From contig JBBRMM010000013.1 of the NCBI GenBank assembly GCA_038230835.1, positions 1 through 64,000 of the forward strand: a stretch of DNA of 64,000 nt, given 5' to 3'. The position numbers and the translations under genes are program-made. The notes below the pieces were generated by a model. The model was not told where the DNA came from and ran no database searches. It saw only the letters and a program-made list of their open reading frames with translations. This DNA comes from DASUHT01 sp038230835. Lineage in GTDB: Bacteria; Actinomycetota; Thermoleophilia; Gaiellales; JAICJC01. Of the stretch, positions 56,904-64,000 are shown piece by piece (the stretch's first letter is position 1; each line of letters opens with the position of its first letter).

Positions 56904-58822
56904 GCGTCCAACTCGTCGAGCGTCTCGTGCTCGAGCAGTGCGTTGGCCAGCGCGTCCAGCTTGTCGCGGTTCGCGGCCAGCGTCTCCAGCGCCTTTGCGT
57001 GGCACTCGTCCAGGATCCTCCGCACCTCTCCGTCGAGCAGCTCGCGGGTGCGCTCCGAGACCCCGTCCGTACCGCCGGGGAACAGCCGCGGCTCGTCACC
57101 CGGCCCCGGCAGCAGCGAGGCCAGCCCGAGCTGGTCGGACATCCCCCACCGGCCGACCATCTGACGGGCGATGCGGGTGGCCTGTTCGAGGTCGGACTCC
57201 GCCCCGGTGGTCAGGTCGCCGTACACGATCTCCTCGGCGGCGCGCCCGCCCAGCATGCCCACCAGCCGCCCCCGCAGGTAGTCGGCGCTGTAGCCGTAGC
57301 GGTCGGACTCGGGGCTCTGGAAGGTGACGCCGAGCGCCCGCCCGCGCGGGATGATCGAGATCTTGCGCACCGGATCGGCCCCTGGCTCGAGCATGCCCAG
57401 CAGGGCGTGGCCGGACTCGTGGTAGGCGGTCCGCTCGCGGTCGGCTGGGGAGATCACGATCCGCCGTTCGACTCCCAGCACGATCTTCTCCAGCGAGTCG
57501 GTGAAGTCGGCCGTGCCGACGGTGTCGTGCCCGCGCCGCGCGGCCGTGAGCGCCGCCTCGTTGACGAGGTTGGCGAGGTCGGCGCCGACCATGCCCGGCG
57601 TGCTGGACGCGATCGCCCCCAGGTCGACCACCGGATCCAGCGGTACACCGCGGGTGTGCACCTCGAGGATCTTCTGCCGGCCGGCCTGGTCGGGCGGGTT
57701 CACCACCACCCTTCGGTCGAAGCGCCCAGGCCGCAGCAGCGCCTGATCGAGCACCTCGGGGCGGTTGGTGGAGGCCACCACGATCACGCCCTCCGACCCG
57801 GTGAAGCCATCCATCTCGGTCAGTATCTGGTTCAGGGTCTGCTCTCGCTCGTCGTGACCGCCGACCCCCATCGCTCCGCCGCGCGACCGGCCGATCGCAT
57901 CCAACTCGTCGATGAAGATGATCGCCGGGGCGGCGGCCTTGGCCTGCGCGAACAGGTCGCGTACGCGGCTCGCACCCACGCCCACGATCATCTCGACGAA
58001 CTCCGAGGCCGACATCGAGAAGAACGGCACGCCGGCCTCGCCGGCGACCGCCCGCGCGAGCAGCGTCTTGCCCGTGCCGGGAGGGCCGGACAGGAGCACG
58101 CCCTTCGGCACCCGAGCGCCGAGCCGGGTGTACTTCTGCGGCTGGCGCAGGAAGTCCACCACCTCGATCAGTTCCTCCTCGGCCTCGTCGATGCCGGCCA
58201 CGTCGGCGAACGTGACCCGCCGCTCACCCGCGTCGTACCGGCGCGCACGCGACCGGCCGAACGCCGACAGCGCACCGCCGGCGGCGGCGCCGCGACGGGC
58301 GATCATGACGAACAGCCCGACCAGCAGCAGCGTCGGGCCAAACCCGAGCAGCAACTGCTCCCAAAACGGCGGCGACGTGTCCGTGGCATGGGCGTTGATG
58401 TCCACCCGGTGCGCCTTCAGAAGGTTGGTCAGCTGCGCGTTGGGGACGAAGATCGGCAGCTCGGTCTGGAACCGGGTCGCCGGCTTACCGGCGGTCCCGG
58501 GCGGAGGAGGTGTGGGCTTGCGGAACTCACCCTGGACGGTCAGCCCGGTGGTGTTGATCCCGCTCACGTTCCCATGCTGGACCTGGTTGATGAAGTACGA
58601 GTAGGACACGGTCAGGCGCCCCGGAGGGCTCGACACCCGCGAGAAACCGACGTAGTTGACCACCAGTGCGATCATCACCAGCACCCAGAAGACCGGGCCG
58701 AACGGCAGCCGCGATCGCCGCGGCTCCGCTTTCGGGGGCGGTGCGCCCTCCACCCTCCAGGCCGGGGGCTGAGGCCGGCCGCTGTTCGGCCGCGGACTGA
58801 TTCGAGGCTTGGGGTCGGCCAT
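56846..58822 (-). CDS. ftsH: ATP-dependent zinc metalloprotease FtsH
   Basis: 658 residues. Pro-rich cytosolic tail (1-40), TM1 (about 43-63, VFWVLVMIALVVNYVGF), periplasmic loop, TM2 (about 152-172, LLLGFGPTLLLVGLFVMIA). AAA module: GPPGTGKT (Walker A), IFIDELDAIG (Walker B), ASTNRPEVLDQALLRPGRFDR (second region of homology). Zinc site HESGH at 468-472 (Ala to Ser relative to the usual HEAGH). It degrades membrane proteins and sigma factors. The longer upstream frame overlaps coxS and is a shadow; ATG 58822 begins the family sequence. TAGAGT lies 10 bases upstream. Confidence 0.96.
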   Translation of the reverse strand: MADPKPRISPRPNSGRPQPPAWRVEGAPPPKAEPRRSRLPFGPVFWVLVMIALVVNYVGFSRVSSPPGRLTVSYSYFINQVQHGNVSGINTTGLTVQGEFRKPTPPPPGTAGKPATRFQTELPIFVPNAQLTNLLKAHRVDINAHATDTSPPFWEQLLLGFGPTLLLVGLFVMIARRGAAAGGALSAFGRSRARRYDAGERRVTFADVAGIDEAEEELIEVVDFLRQPQKYTRLGARVPKGVLLSGPPGTGKTLLARAVAGEAGVPFFSMSASEFVEMIVGVGASRVRDLFAQAKAAAPAIIFIDELDAIGRSRGGAMGVGGHDEREQTLNQILTEMDGFTGSEGVIVVASTNRPEVLDQALLRPGRFDRRVVVNPPDQAGRQKILEVHTRGVPLDPVVDLGAIASSTPGMVGADLANLVNEAALTAARRGHDTVGTADFTDSLEKIVLGVERRIVISPADRERTAYHESGHALLGMLEPGADPVRKISIIPRGRALGVTFQSPESDRYGYSADYLRGRLVGMLGGRAAEEIVYGDLTTGAESDLEQATRIARQMVGRWGMSDQLGLASLLPGPGDEPRLFPGGTDGVSERTRELLDGEVRRILDECHAKALETLAANRDKLDALANALLEHETLDELDAYRVAGIAREPAASAVPEG

Positions 58823-58857
58823 CTCGCACCGCACTCTACCGGGGCGGCGCGCGCCCC

Positions 58858-58886
58858 TTGTATTTCCTGTCGCAAAGGTATAGGAC
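58858..58886 (+). promoter_or_regulatory. Candidate cox operon promoter
   Basis: TTGTAT (58858-58863), 17-bp spacer, TAGGAC (58881-58886), in the AT-richer part of the 108-bp gap between ftsH and coxS. A leader of about 40 bases with AAGGAG precedes GTG 58931. Confidence 0.4.
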
Positions 58887-58930
58887 CATGTATCGAAAAC
58901 CAGGCTTGTCCCCCAGAAGAAGGAGCGTCG

Positions 58931-59401
58931 GTGAAGAGGGCCGTGACCATCACTGTGAACGGGACGCCGCGTACGACCGGGGTCGAGCCGCGCGTGCTGC
59001 TCGTCCACTTCCTCCGCGAGCACCTCAACCTGACCGGCACCCACGTCGGCTGCGACACCTCCAACTGCGGCGCATGCACCGTGTGGCTGGACGGTGAGGC
59101 GGTCAAGTCGTGCACCATCCTCGCGGTGCAGGCCGACGGCGGCGACGTGACCACCATCGAGGGCATCGCCGAGCACGGCTCGATGCACCCCATGCAGCGC
59201 GCGTTCCACGAGCAGCACGGCCTGCAATGCGGGTACTGCACGCCCGGCATGGTGATGACCGCGATCAAGCTGCTGGAGGCAAACCCGCACCCGACCGACG
59301 ACGAGATCCGGCTCGGCCTGGAGGGCAACCTGTGCCGCTGCACCGGCTACCACAACATCGTCGCCGCAGTGCGCAGCGCGTCGGAAGGAGTGGCGGTCTG
59401 A
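58931..59401 (+). CDS. coxS: CoxS-type [2Fe-2S] subunit of a CODH/xanthine-dehydrogenase-family enzyme
   Basis: 156 residues. Plant-type ferredoxin domain with GCDTSNCGACTVWLDGEAVKSC (cluster II), followed by the helical domain with CGYCTPGM and CRCTGY (cluster I); all eight ligand Cys are present. It carries electrons from molybdenum to FAD. The GTG is preceded by AAGGAG. TGATG overlap couples it to coxL. First gene of coxSLM. Confidence 0.93.
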   Translation: MKRAVTITVNGTPRTTGVEPRVLLVHFLREHLNLTGTHVGCDTSNCGACTVWLDGEAVKSCTILAVQADGGDVTTIEGIAEHGSMHPMQRAFHEQHGLQCGYCTPGMVMTAIKLLEANPHPTDDEIRLGLEGNLCRCTGYHNIVAAVRSASEGVAV

Positions 59402-61743
59402 TGGCCATCGCAACCGACACCCGCAAAGGCATCGGCACCTCGACGCTGCGCAAGGAGGACGCCCGCTTCCTGACCGGCCAGGGCCGCTACATCGACGACA
59501 TCAAGCTGCCCGGGATGCTGCACATGGCGATCGTCCGCAGCCCCCACGCGCACGCGCAGGTCACCTCCATCGACGGCGCCGCGGCGCGGGCGCTGCCCGG
59601 TGTGACCGCTGTTCTGACCGCCGCCGACCTCGAGTTCGCCGCGGGCGTGCCGTGCGCGTCCAACCCCACGGGCCAGGTGCGCCAGCCGGAGCGCCCCCAC
59701 CTCGCGCGAGACCGTGTCCGCCATCTGGGCGAGCCGGTCGCGGTGGTGATCGCGTCCGACCGCTACCTGGCCCGCGACGCCGCCGACGCGGTGGTGGTCG
59801 AGTACCGCCCGCTGCCGCCGGTGGTCGGGGTCGACGCCGCCATGGCGCCGGATGCGCCGCGCGTGCACGACCAGTACCCCGACAACACCTGTGTGGTGCT
59901 CAAGCACGCCACCGACGGAGTCGACGCGGCATTCGCCAAGGCGGACGTCGTGATCCAGCAGGTGATCCACAACCAGCGGTTGATCCCGTGCGCGATCGAG
60001 CCTCGCGGGGTGGTGGCGCAGTGGCTGCCCTCCAGTGACGACCTGACGCTGCACACGTCCACCCAGGTGCCGCACTTCGTGCGCACGTTCCTGGCCATCT
60101 GCTGCGGTGTCTCGGAGGCCAAGGTGCGGGTGATCGCGCCGGACGTCGGCGGCGGATTCGGCTCCAAGCTCAACTGCTATGCCGAGGAGTTCATCGCCGC
60201 CGCCGTCTCACGCCACGTGGGTCTGCCGATCAAGTGGATCGAGGAGCGCTCCGAGGCGATGACCGCGACCATCCACGGTCGCGCGCAGGACGCCCACGTC
60301 GAACTGGCGGCGACCCGCGACGGCAAGGTCATCGGTATGCGAGTCAACTACGTCCAGGACGTGGGCTCGTACCTGCAGCTGCTGACACCATCGATCGCTC
60401 ATCTGACGCTGTTCATGGCCACCGGTCCGTACGACATACCGGAGGCCGACATCACGGTCACCGAGGTCTTCACCAACACCACGCCCACCGACGCCTACCG
60501 CGGCGCCGGGCGGCCGGAGGCGACGCACGCGATCGAGCGGATGATGGACATCCTGGCCAAGGAGGTCGGCGTCAACCGGGTGGACGTGCGCAGGCGCAAC
60601 TTCAAGCAGGACACGTCGCCGACGGCGACCGGGCTCTCGTACGACTCGGTGGGTTACGAGAAGACTCTCGACAGGCTGCTCGAGCTGTCCGACGACAAGG
60701 CGACATTCGAGCGTCGCAGAGCCGAGGCGAGGGAGCGCGGCAGGCTGCTGGGCCGCGGCATCTCGACATACGTCGAGGTGTGCGGGCTCGCCCCCTCAGC
60801 CGTCACCCACGCGATCGGGATCACGGCCGGCGGCTGGGAGAGCTCAACCGTACGTGTGCATCCGACCGGCAAGGTGACCGTGATCACCGGCACATCACCC
60901 CACGGTCAGGGCCACGCGACCTCGTGGTCGCAGATCATCGAGACCGAGCTGGGGATCGCCTTCGACGACGTCGAGGTGATCCACGGCGACACGGCCTTCG
61001 CGCCCTACGGCCTGGGCACCTACGGCAGCCGCAGCCTCGCGGTCGGCGGCACCGCGCTGTTCCGGGCGGCCGGCAAGGTGCGCGAGAAGGCCAGGGCGGT
61101 GGCCGCCCATATGCTCGAGGCGTCGCCGGACGACCTCGAGTTCGACAACGGCACGTTCCGGGTCAAGGGCAGCCCGGACAAGTCGCTGTCGATGGGCGAG
61201 ATCGCCTTCCGGGCCTGGCAGGGGTTCGACCTGCCGGAGGGCCTCGACCCCGGACTCGACGAGACGATCTTCCACGACCCGCCCAACTTCACGTTCCCGT
61301 TCGGCGCCCACGGCGCGGAGGTGGAGGTGGACGTGGACACCGGCAAGGTGGCGATCACCCGCTACATCGCCGTCGACGACTGCGGAAACGTCGTCAACCC
61401 GATGATCGTGGACGGGCAGGTGCACGGCGGCGTCGTCCAGTCGATGGGACAGGCGCTGTTCGAGGGTGCCGTGTACAGCGACGAGGGGCAGCTTCTGACC
61501 TCCAGCCTGGTCGACTACATGGTGCCGTCCGCCGCTGAGGTGCCCGACATCGAGACGCATCGCACGGTCACGCCGTCACCCTCCAACCCGATGGGGGTCA
61601 AGGGCATCGGCGAAGCCGGGACGATCGCCGCCACCGCAGCCCTGGTGGGAGCGGTGTGCGACGCCGTCGGCGCCCGCGACCTCGACATGCCGATGCTGCC
61701 CGAGACGGTCTGGCGAGCGATCAGGGAAGGAGGTGCCTCGTGA
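59401..61743 (+). CDS. coxL: Form II CoxL-type molybdenum hydroxylase large subunit
   Basis: 780 residues, family length. Molybdopterin/cytosine-dinucleotide binding regions include APDVGGGFGSKL and GTSPHGQGHATSW; the C-terminal GIGEAG carries the active-site Glu. The active-site loop reads AYRGAGR (residues 365-371), the form II signature, and not AYxCSFR with the Cu-binding Cys of true CO dehydrogenase. It therefore more likely oxidises an aldehyde, purine or N-heterocycle than CO. Gene order S-L-M also fits form II. GTGA overlap with coxM. Confidence 0.94.
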   Translation: MAIATDTRKGIGTSTLRKEDARFLTGQGRYIDDIKLPGMLHMAIVRSPHAHAQVTSIDGAAARALPGVTAVLTAADLEFAAGVPCASNPTGQVRQPERPHLARDRVRHLGEPVAVVIASDRYLARDAADAVVVEYRPLPPVVGVDAAMAPDAPRVHDQYPDNTCVVLKHATDGVDAAFAKADVVIQQVIHNQRLIPCAIEPRGVVAQWLPSSDDLTLHTSTQVPHFVRTFLAICCGVSEAKVRVIAPDVGGGFGSKLNCYAEEFIAAAVSRHVGLPIKWIEERSEAMTATIHGRAQDAHVELAATRDGKVIGMRVNYVQDVGSYLQLLTPSIAHLTLFMATGPYDIPEADITVTEVFTNTTPTDAYRGAGRPEATHAIERMMDILAKEVGVNRVDVRRRNFKQDTSPTATGLSYDSVGYEKTLDRLLELSDDKATFERRRAEARERGRLLGRGISTYVEVCGLAPSAVTHAIGITAGGWESSTVRVHPTGKVTVITGTSPHGQGHATSWSQIIETELGIAFDDVEVIHGDTAFAPYGLGTYGSRSLAVGGTALFRAAGKVREKARAVAAHMLEASPDDLEFDNGTFRVKGSPDKSLSMGEIAFRAWQGFDLPEGLDPGLDETIFHDPPNFTFPFGAHGAEVEVDVDTGKVAITRYIAVDDCGNVVNPMIVDGQVHGGVVQSMGQALFEGAVYSDEGQLLTSSLVDYMVPSAAEVPDIETHRTVTPSPSNPMGVKGIGEAGTIAATAALVGAVCDAVGARDLDMPMLPETVWRAIREGGAS

Positions 61744-62561
61744 TCCCCACCGAATTCGCCTACGAGCGGCCGCGCACCGTCGCCGAGGCGGTGGCGCTGC
61801 TCGAAGAGCATGGAGACGGCGCCCAGGTGCTGGCCGGCGGCCACTCGCTGGTACCCATGATGAAGCTGCGGCTGGCCGCGCCCGACATGGTGGTGGACAT
61901 CGGTTCCATTTCCAGCCTGCGCGGTATCCGCTCGACCGATCGGGAGCTCGCGATCGGCGCGCTCACCCGGCACGCCGATGTCGCCTCGAGCGACCTCGTC
62001 CGCCAGGCCTGCCCGGTGCTGGCCGCGGCGGCGGCCGGCATCGGCGACATGCAGGTGCGCGCACGGGGCACCATCGGCGGCGCACTCGCGCACGCCGACC
62101 CGCACGGCGACCTGCCGGCGGTGCTGCTCGCCCTGGGCGGAGAGGTGACGGCCGACGGCCCTGGCGGCAGCCGCACGATCGCGGCCGACGACCTGTTCGT
62201 GGACTATCTGACCACGGCCCTCTCGGCGGACGAGATCCTGACCGAGGTGCGGGTGCCGAAGGCGGCGCACGCGTCGTACGTCAAGTTCAACCGCCGTGCC
62301 CAGGACTGGGCTGTGGTCGGCGTGGCCGCCGTGATCAGTGGATCGAGCGTGCGGATCGCCATCACCGGCGTGGGATCCACACCCATGCGCGCCCCCGCCG
62401 CCGAGGCGGCGTTCAACGGCTCGAACTCGGCCGAGGCCGCAAAGCTCGCCCCTCAGGGGCTCAACCCTCCGTCCGACAATGCGGCCTCCGGGGAGTACCG
62501 GCTGCACCTCGTCGAGGTGCTCACCCGGCGCGCTCTCGAGGAGGCCGCGGGCGGGCGGTAG
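61740..62561 (+). CDS. coxM: CoxM-type FAD subunit
   Basis: 273 residues, close to the usual 285. FAD-binding loops AGGHSLVPMMKLRL (usually AGGQS; here His replaces Gln) and TIGGALAHADPHGDLPAVLLAL are clear. It passes electrons from the Fe-S clusters to the quinone pool or another acceptor. GTG start overlaps the coxL stop. No coxD/E/F/G maturation genes follow within the window. Confidence 0.93.
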   Translation: MIPTEFAYERPRTVAEAVALLEEHGDGAQVLAGGHSLVPMMKLRLAAPDMVVDIGSISSLRGIRSTDRELAIGALTRHADVASSDLVRQACPVLAAAAAGIGDMQVRARGTIGGALAHADPHGDLPAVLLALGGEVTADGPGGSRTIAADDLFVDYLTTALSADEILTEVRVPKAAHASYVKFNRRAQDWAVVGVAAVISGSSVRIAITGVGSTPMRAPAAEAAFNGSNSAEAAKLAPQGLNPPSDNAASGEYRLHLVEVLTRRALEEAAGGR

Positions 62562-62852
62562 TCGCAGACACCGGGGCGGGAGGCGTGCGACTCGGTCGAC
62601 GAGTCGGCGTCACCCGCCGCGGCGGCGAGCCTCGATGGTTGATCGATGTCTCCGTGGTGGGCCGAACGACGCTGAGCGCGCGCTCGATGCCTCGTCGGTC
62701 CGCAACCCGCGGCCCCTGTCCTCGCGCGCCTCGGCGACGTCCCGCGTGGCGCTACGGGTGCGGGCCACCCGATTGGGGTAGGCCCCTCCCCCATTTGCGG
62801 TAAAGCCGGCGCACCCATCGGCCGATACCGAACCGTCTTGAGTCTCGTACGG
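62562..62852. other. Intergenic region after coxM
   Basis: No gene is supported. AGTCGCA (62560-62566) pairs with TGCGACT (62586-62592), and CGACTC (62588-62593) with GAGTCG (62601-62606). These could form alternative stems near the coxM end, but no T-run follows, so a factor-independent terminator is doubtful. Confidence 0.4.
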
Positions 62853-64000
62853 GTGATAGTTTTTCGGCGCCACCGGACCATCCGGCGCGTTGTCGTGGGC
62901 TGCACACCGCTGCTGACGGGGCTGCTGCTGGCGCAACCTGCACAGGCCGCGGCCTCGCTGACCGTGACCCCGATCACCTGGAATGTCGTCGGACTGGACA
63001 GCAACAGCCCCAACACGGGGCCGAACCAGTTTCCGGTCGGCGTGCGCGTCTGCAACACCGGCGGCTCGAGTGCGACCAACACGTCCACCAGCTTCGTGTG
63101 GGACACCGCCAACGCCAACGTTGCGATCGCCGAGTCTCCCACCCGGTCGCTGGGCACCCTGGCGGCAGGAGCCTGCCACGACGTCTACTACACGGCCGTG
63201 ATCACGCAGACGAATACTGCATTCGACACGACCCGTCGTTACCACGTCTCCGCCGGTGCCGACTCGGTGGCGACCGTCAGCACGCCCACTCCGCGTGAGC
63301 TGTACGTGGAGAGGCTGGTGTCGCAGAACCGCAACTCCTTCATCAGCATGACCGGCCCGACCAGTGTCCGGGTTGGCAGCACGGTCAGCTACACGGTCAC
63401 CACCAACACCGCCACCAACGGCTACGAGCAACTGGTGTCGGCCACGCTGTTTCCGCCCAGCATGTTCGACACGGTGTCCATCAGTTCCACCTACCCCGTT
63501 CCCAGCGGGGCCACCAACGACAAGCTTTATGCCGATGCCTGTGGCTGGGACGCCGTGCCGACCAGCGGCACCTACAAGAGCTGCATCGGCCCGGCCAACT
63601 TCACCGGTGGCAAGGCCGGCGGCAATCCGATCACGACCGTCTACACGGTCAAGGTGATCGGCGCCGGCACCACCACGGTGGGCACCATCATCTACGACTT
63701 CTCGGGATCGAGCTACCACTACAACTCCGACTACAGCACCTCCATCACCTCGTTGACGGCCACCGCCGATACGCCTCCGGTGGCCGTCAACGACAGCGCC
63801 TCGACCACGCCCGGAACGCCGGTGGCCGTATCGGTGCTCACCAACGACACCGACGCCGATGGCGACACGCTGTCGGTTACCGGCTCGACGACTCCGGCCA
63901 ACGGCAGCGTCAGCTGCACCGCGTCCACGTGCACCTACACCCCGGCCAACGGTTTCAGCGGTAGCGACAGCTTCAGCTACACGATCTCGGACGGCTACGG
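62853..64000 (+). CDS. Large secreted protein with bacterial Ig-like repeat, cut by the window end
   Basis: Open for 382 codons with no stop before the window edge. Probable start GTG 62853; basic n-region, hydrophobic core VVVGCTPLLTGLLLAQPAQA, cleavage after AQA near 32. A first beta-rich domain (about 34-290) is Thr/Ser/Asn-rich with several Cys. From about 305 a tandem-type Ig/cadherin-like module begins (PPVAVNDSASTTPGTPVAVS, NDTDADGDTLSV, YTPANGFSGSDSFSYTISDG), the Big_9/VCBS-like repeat, usually present in many copies. Likely a surface adhesin or matrix protein. The start codon is uncertain. Confidence 0.8.
   Translation, partial: MIVFRRHRTIRRVVVGCTPLLTGLLLAQPAQAAASLTVTPITWNVVGLDSNSPNTGPNQFPVGVRVCNTGGSSATNTSTSFVWDTANANVAIAESPTRSLGTLAAGACHDVYYTAVITQTNTAFDTTRRYHVSAGADSVATVSTPTPRELYVERLVSQNRNSFISMTGPTSVRVGSTVSYTVTTNTATNGYEQLVSATLFPPSMFDTVSISSTYPVPSGATNDKLYADACGWDAVPTSGTYKSCIGPANFTGGKAGGNPITTVYTVKVIGAGTTTVGTIIYDFSGSSYHYNSDYSTSITSLTATADTPPVAVNDSASTTPGTPVAVSVLTNDTDADGDTLSVTGSTTPANGSVSCTASTCTYTPANGFSGSDSFSYTISDGY

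Noticed and set aside
56672..58930. A long upstream in-frame extension of coxS
   Set aside because: It runs antisense through ftsH. The CoxS family begins at GTG 58931, which has a good Shine-Dalgarno.
59401..61743. Calling the Cox operon an aerobic CO dehydrogenase
   Set aside because: The active-site loop is AYRGAGR (form II), without the Cys that binds copper in form I enzymes.
1..64000. CRISPR arrays, tRNA or rRNA genes, integrases, transposases, phage genes
   Set aside because: I looked for short regularly spaced repeats, cloverleaf-like segments and recombinase motifs in the gaps and reading frames and saw none. The repeats found are dispersed and not regularly spaced.

Overview
This window comes from a high-GC (I estimate about 68-70%) actinobacterium-type chromosome. 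Three things suggest this: many GTG starts, very dense co-directional genes that overlap by GTGA/ATGA/TGATG, and at least fifteen genes whose start codon lies only 6-10 bases after a TANNNT -10 box, i.e. leaderless transcripts as known from Actinomycetota. A Thermoleophilia-like soil lineage would fit the mix of Cox-type molybdoenzymes, P450s, composite c-di-GMP proteins and RTX/Ig-like secreted proteins. That placement is inference; there is no rRNA or tRNA gene in the window to test it.

Layout. 1-20 kb is mostly housekeeping and signalling: an M20 peptidase, two composite GGDEF-EAL proteins, an NfuA-type Fe-S carrier divergent from an ATP-grasp enzyme, an S9 peptidase, a stand-alone LigD-type polymerase, NAT and Lon, a MarR regulator divergent from lon, a DHA2 drug exporter, an iron-ADH-family protein, PhzF and TypA/BipA. 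20-33 kb is a catabolic island. A nine-gene minus-strand operon (29661 to 20103) joins meta-cleavage genes (FAH-family, extradiol dioxygenase, HpaB-type hydroxylase, acetoacetate-decarboxylase-family, aldehyde dehydrogenase) to two P450s, a glutamine-synthetase-like ligase and a Rieske ferredoxin. A CMD/FAH pair, an APC permease and a GntR/FCD regulator lie beside it. Three copies of one 14-bp operator sit on the -10 boxes of the operon, the permease and the regulator. This locally controlled amine/aromatic system is the best candidate for something new.

33-46 kb continues with catabolism: an acyl-CoA dehydrogenase, glycerol kinase and MFS operon; a decarboxylase, VOC, aldose-epimerase and hydrolase operon; and an amidohydrolase and crotonase followed by a remarkable trimethylamine-dehydrogenase-like flavoprotein that carries an ETF-alpha-type C-terminal domain. 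46-55 kb is cell-surface biology: an RTX-repeat secreted protein, a secreted protein of unknown function, an AlgX-like/MBOAT O-acetylation pair, a secreted phosphoesterase, an EntS-like exporter and an unknown membrane protein. 55-64 kb holds an S9 peptidase convergent with FtsH, a form II coxSLM operon, and a large secreted protein with an Ig-like repeat that runs off the window end.

Four intergenic copies of a palindromic repeat (core GGGGTCAGACCCC) punctuate the window near 0.2, 20.0, 40.7 and 40.8 kb. Two copies carry a near-perfect G-quadruplex tract. A 105-bp element with perfect 18-bp inverted ends sits at 6.07 kb.
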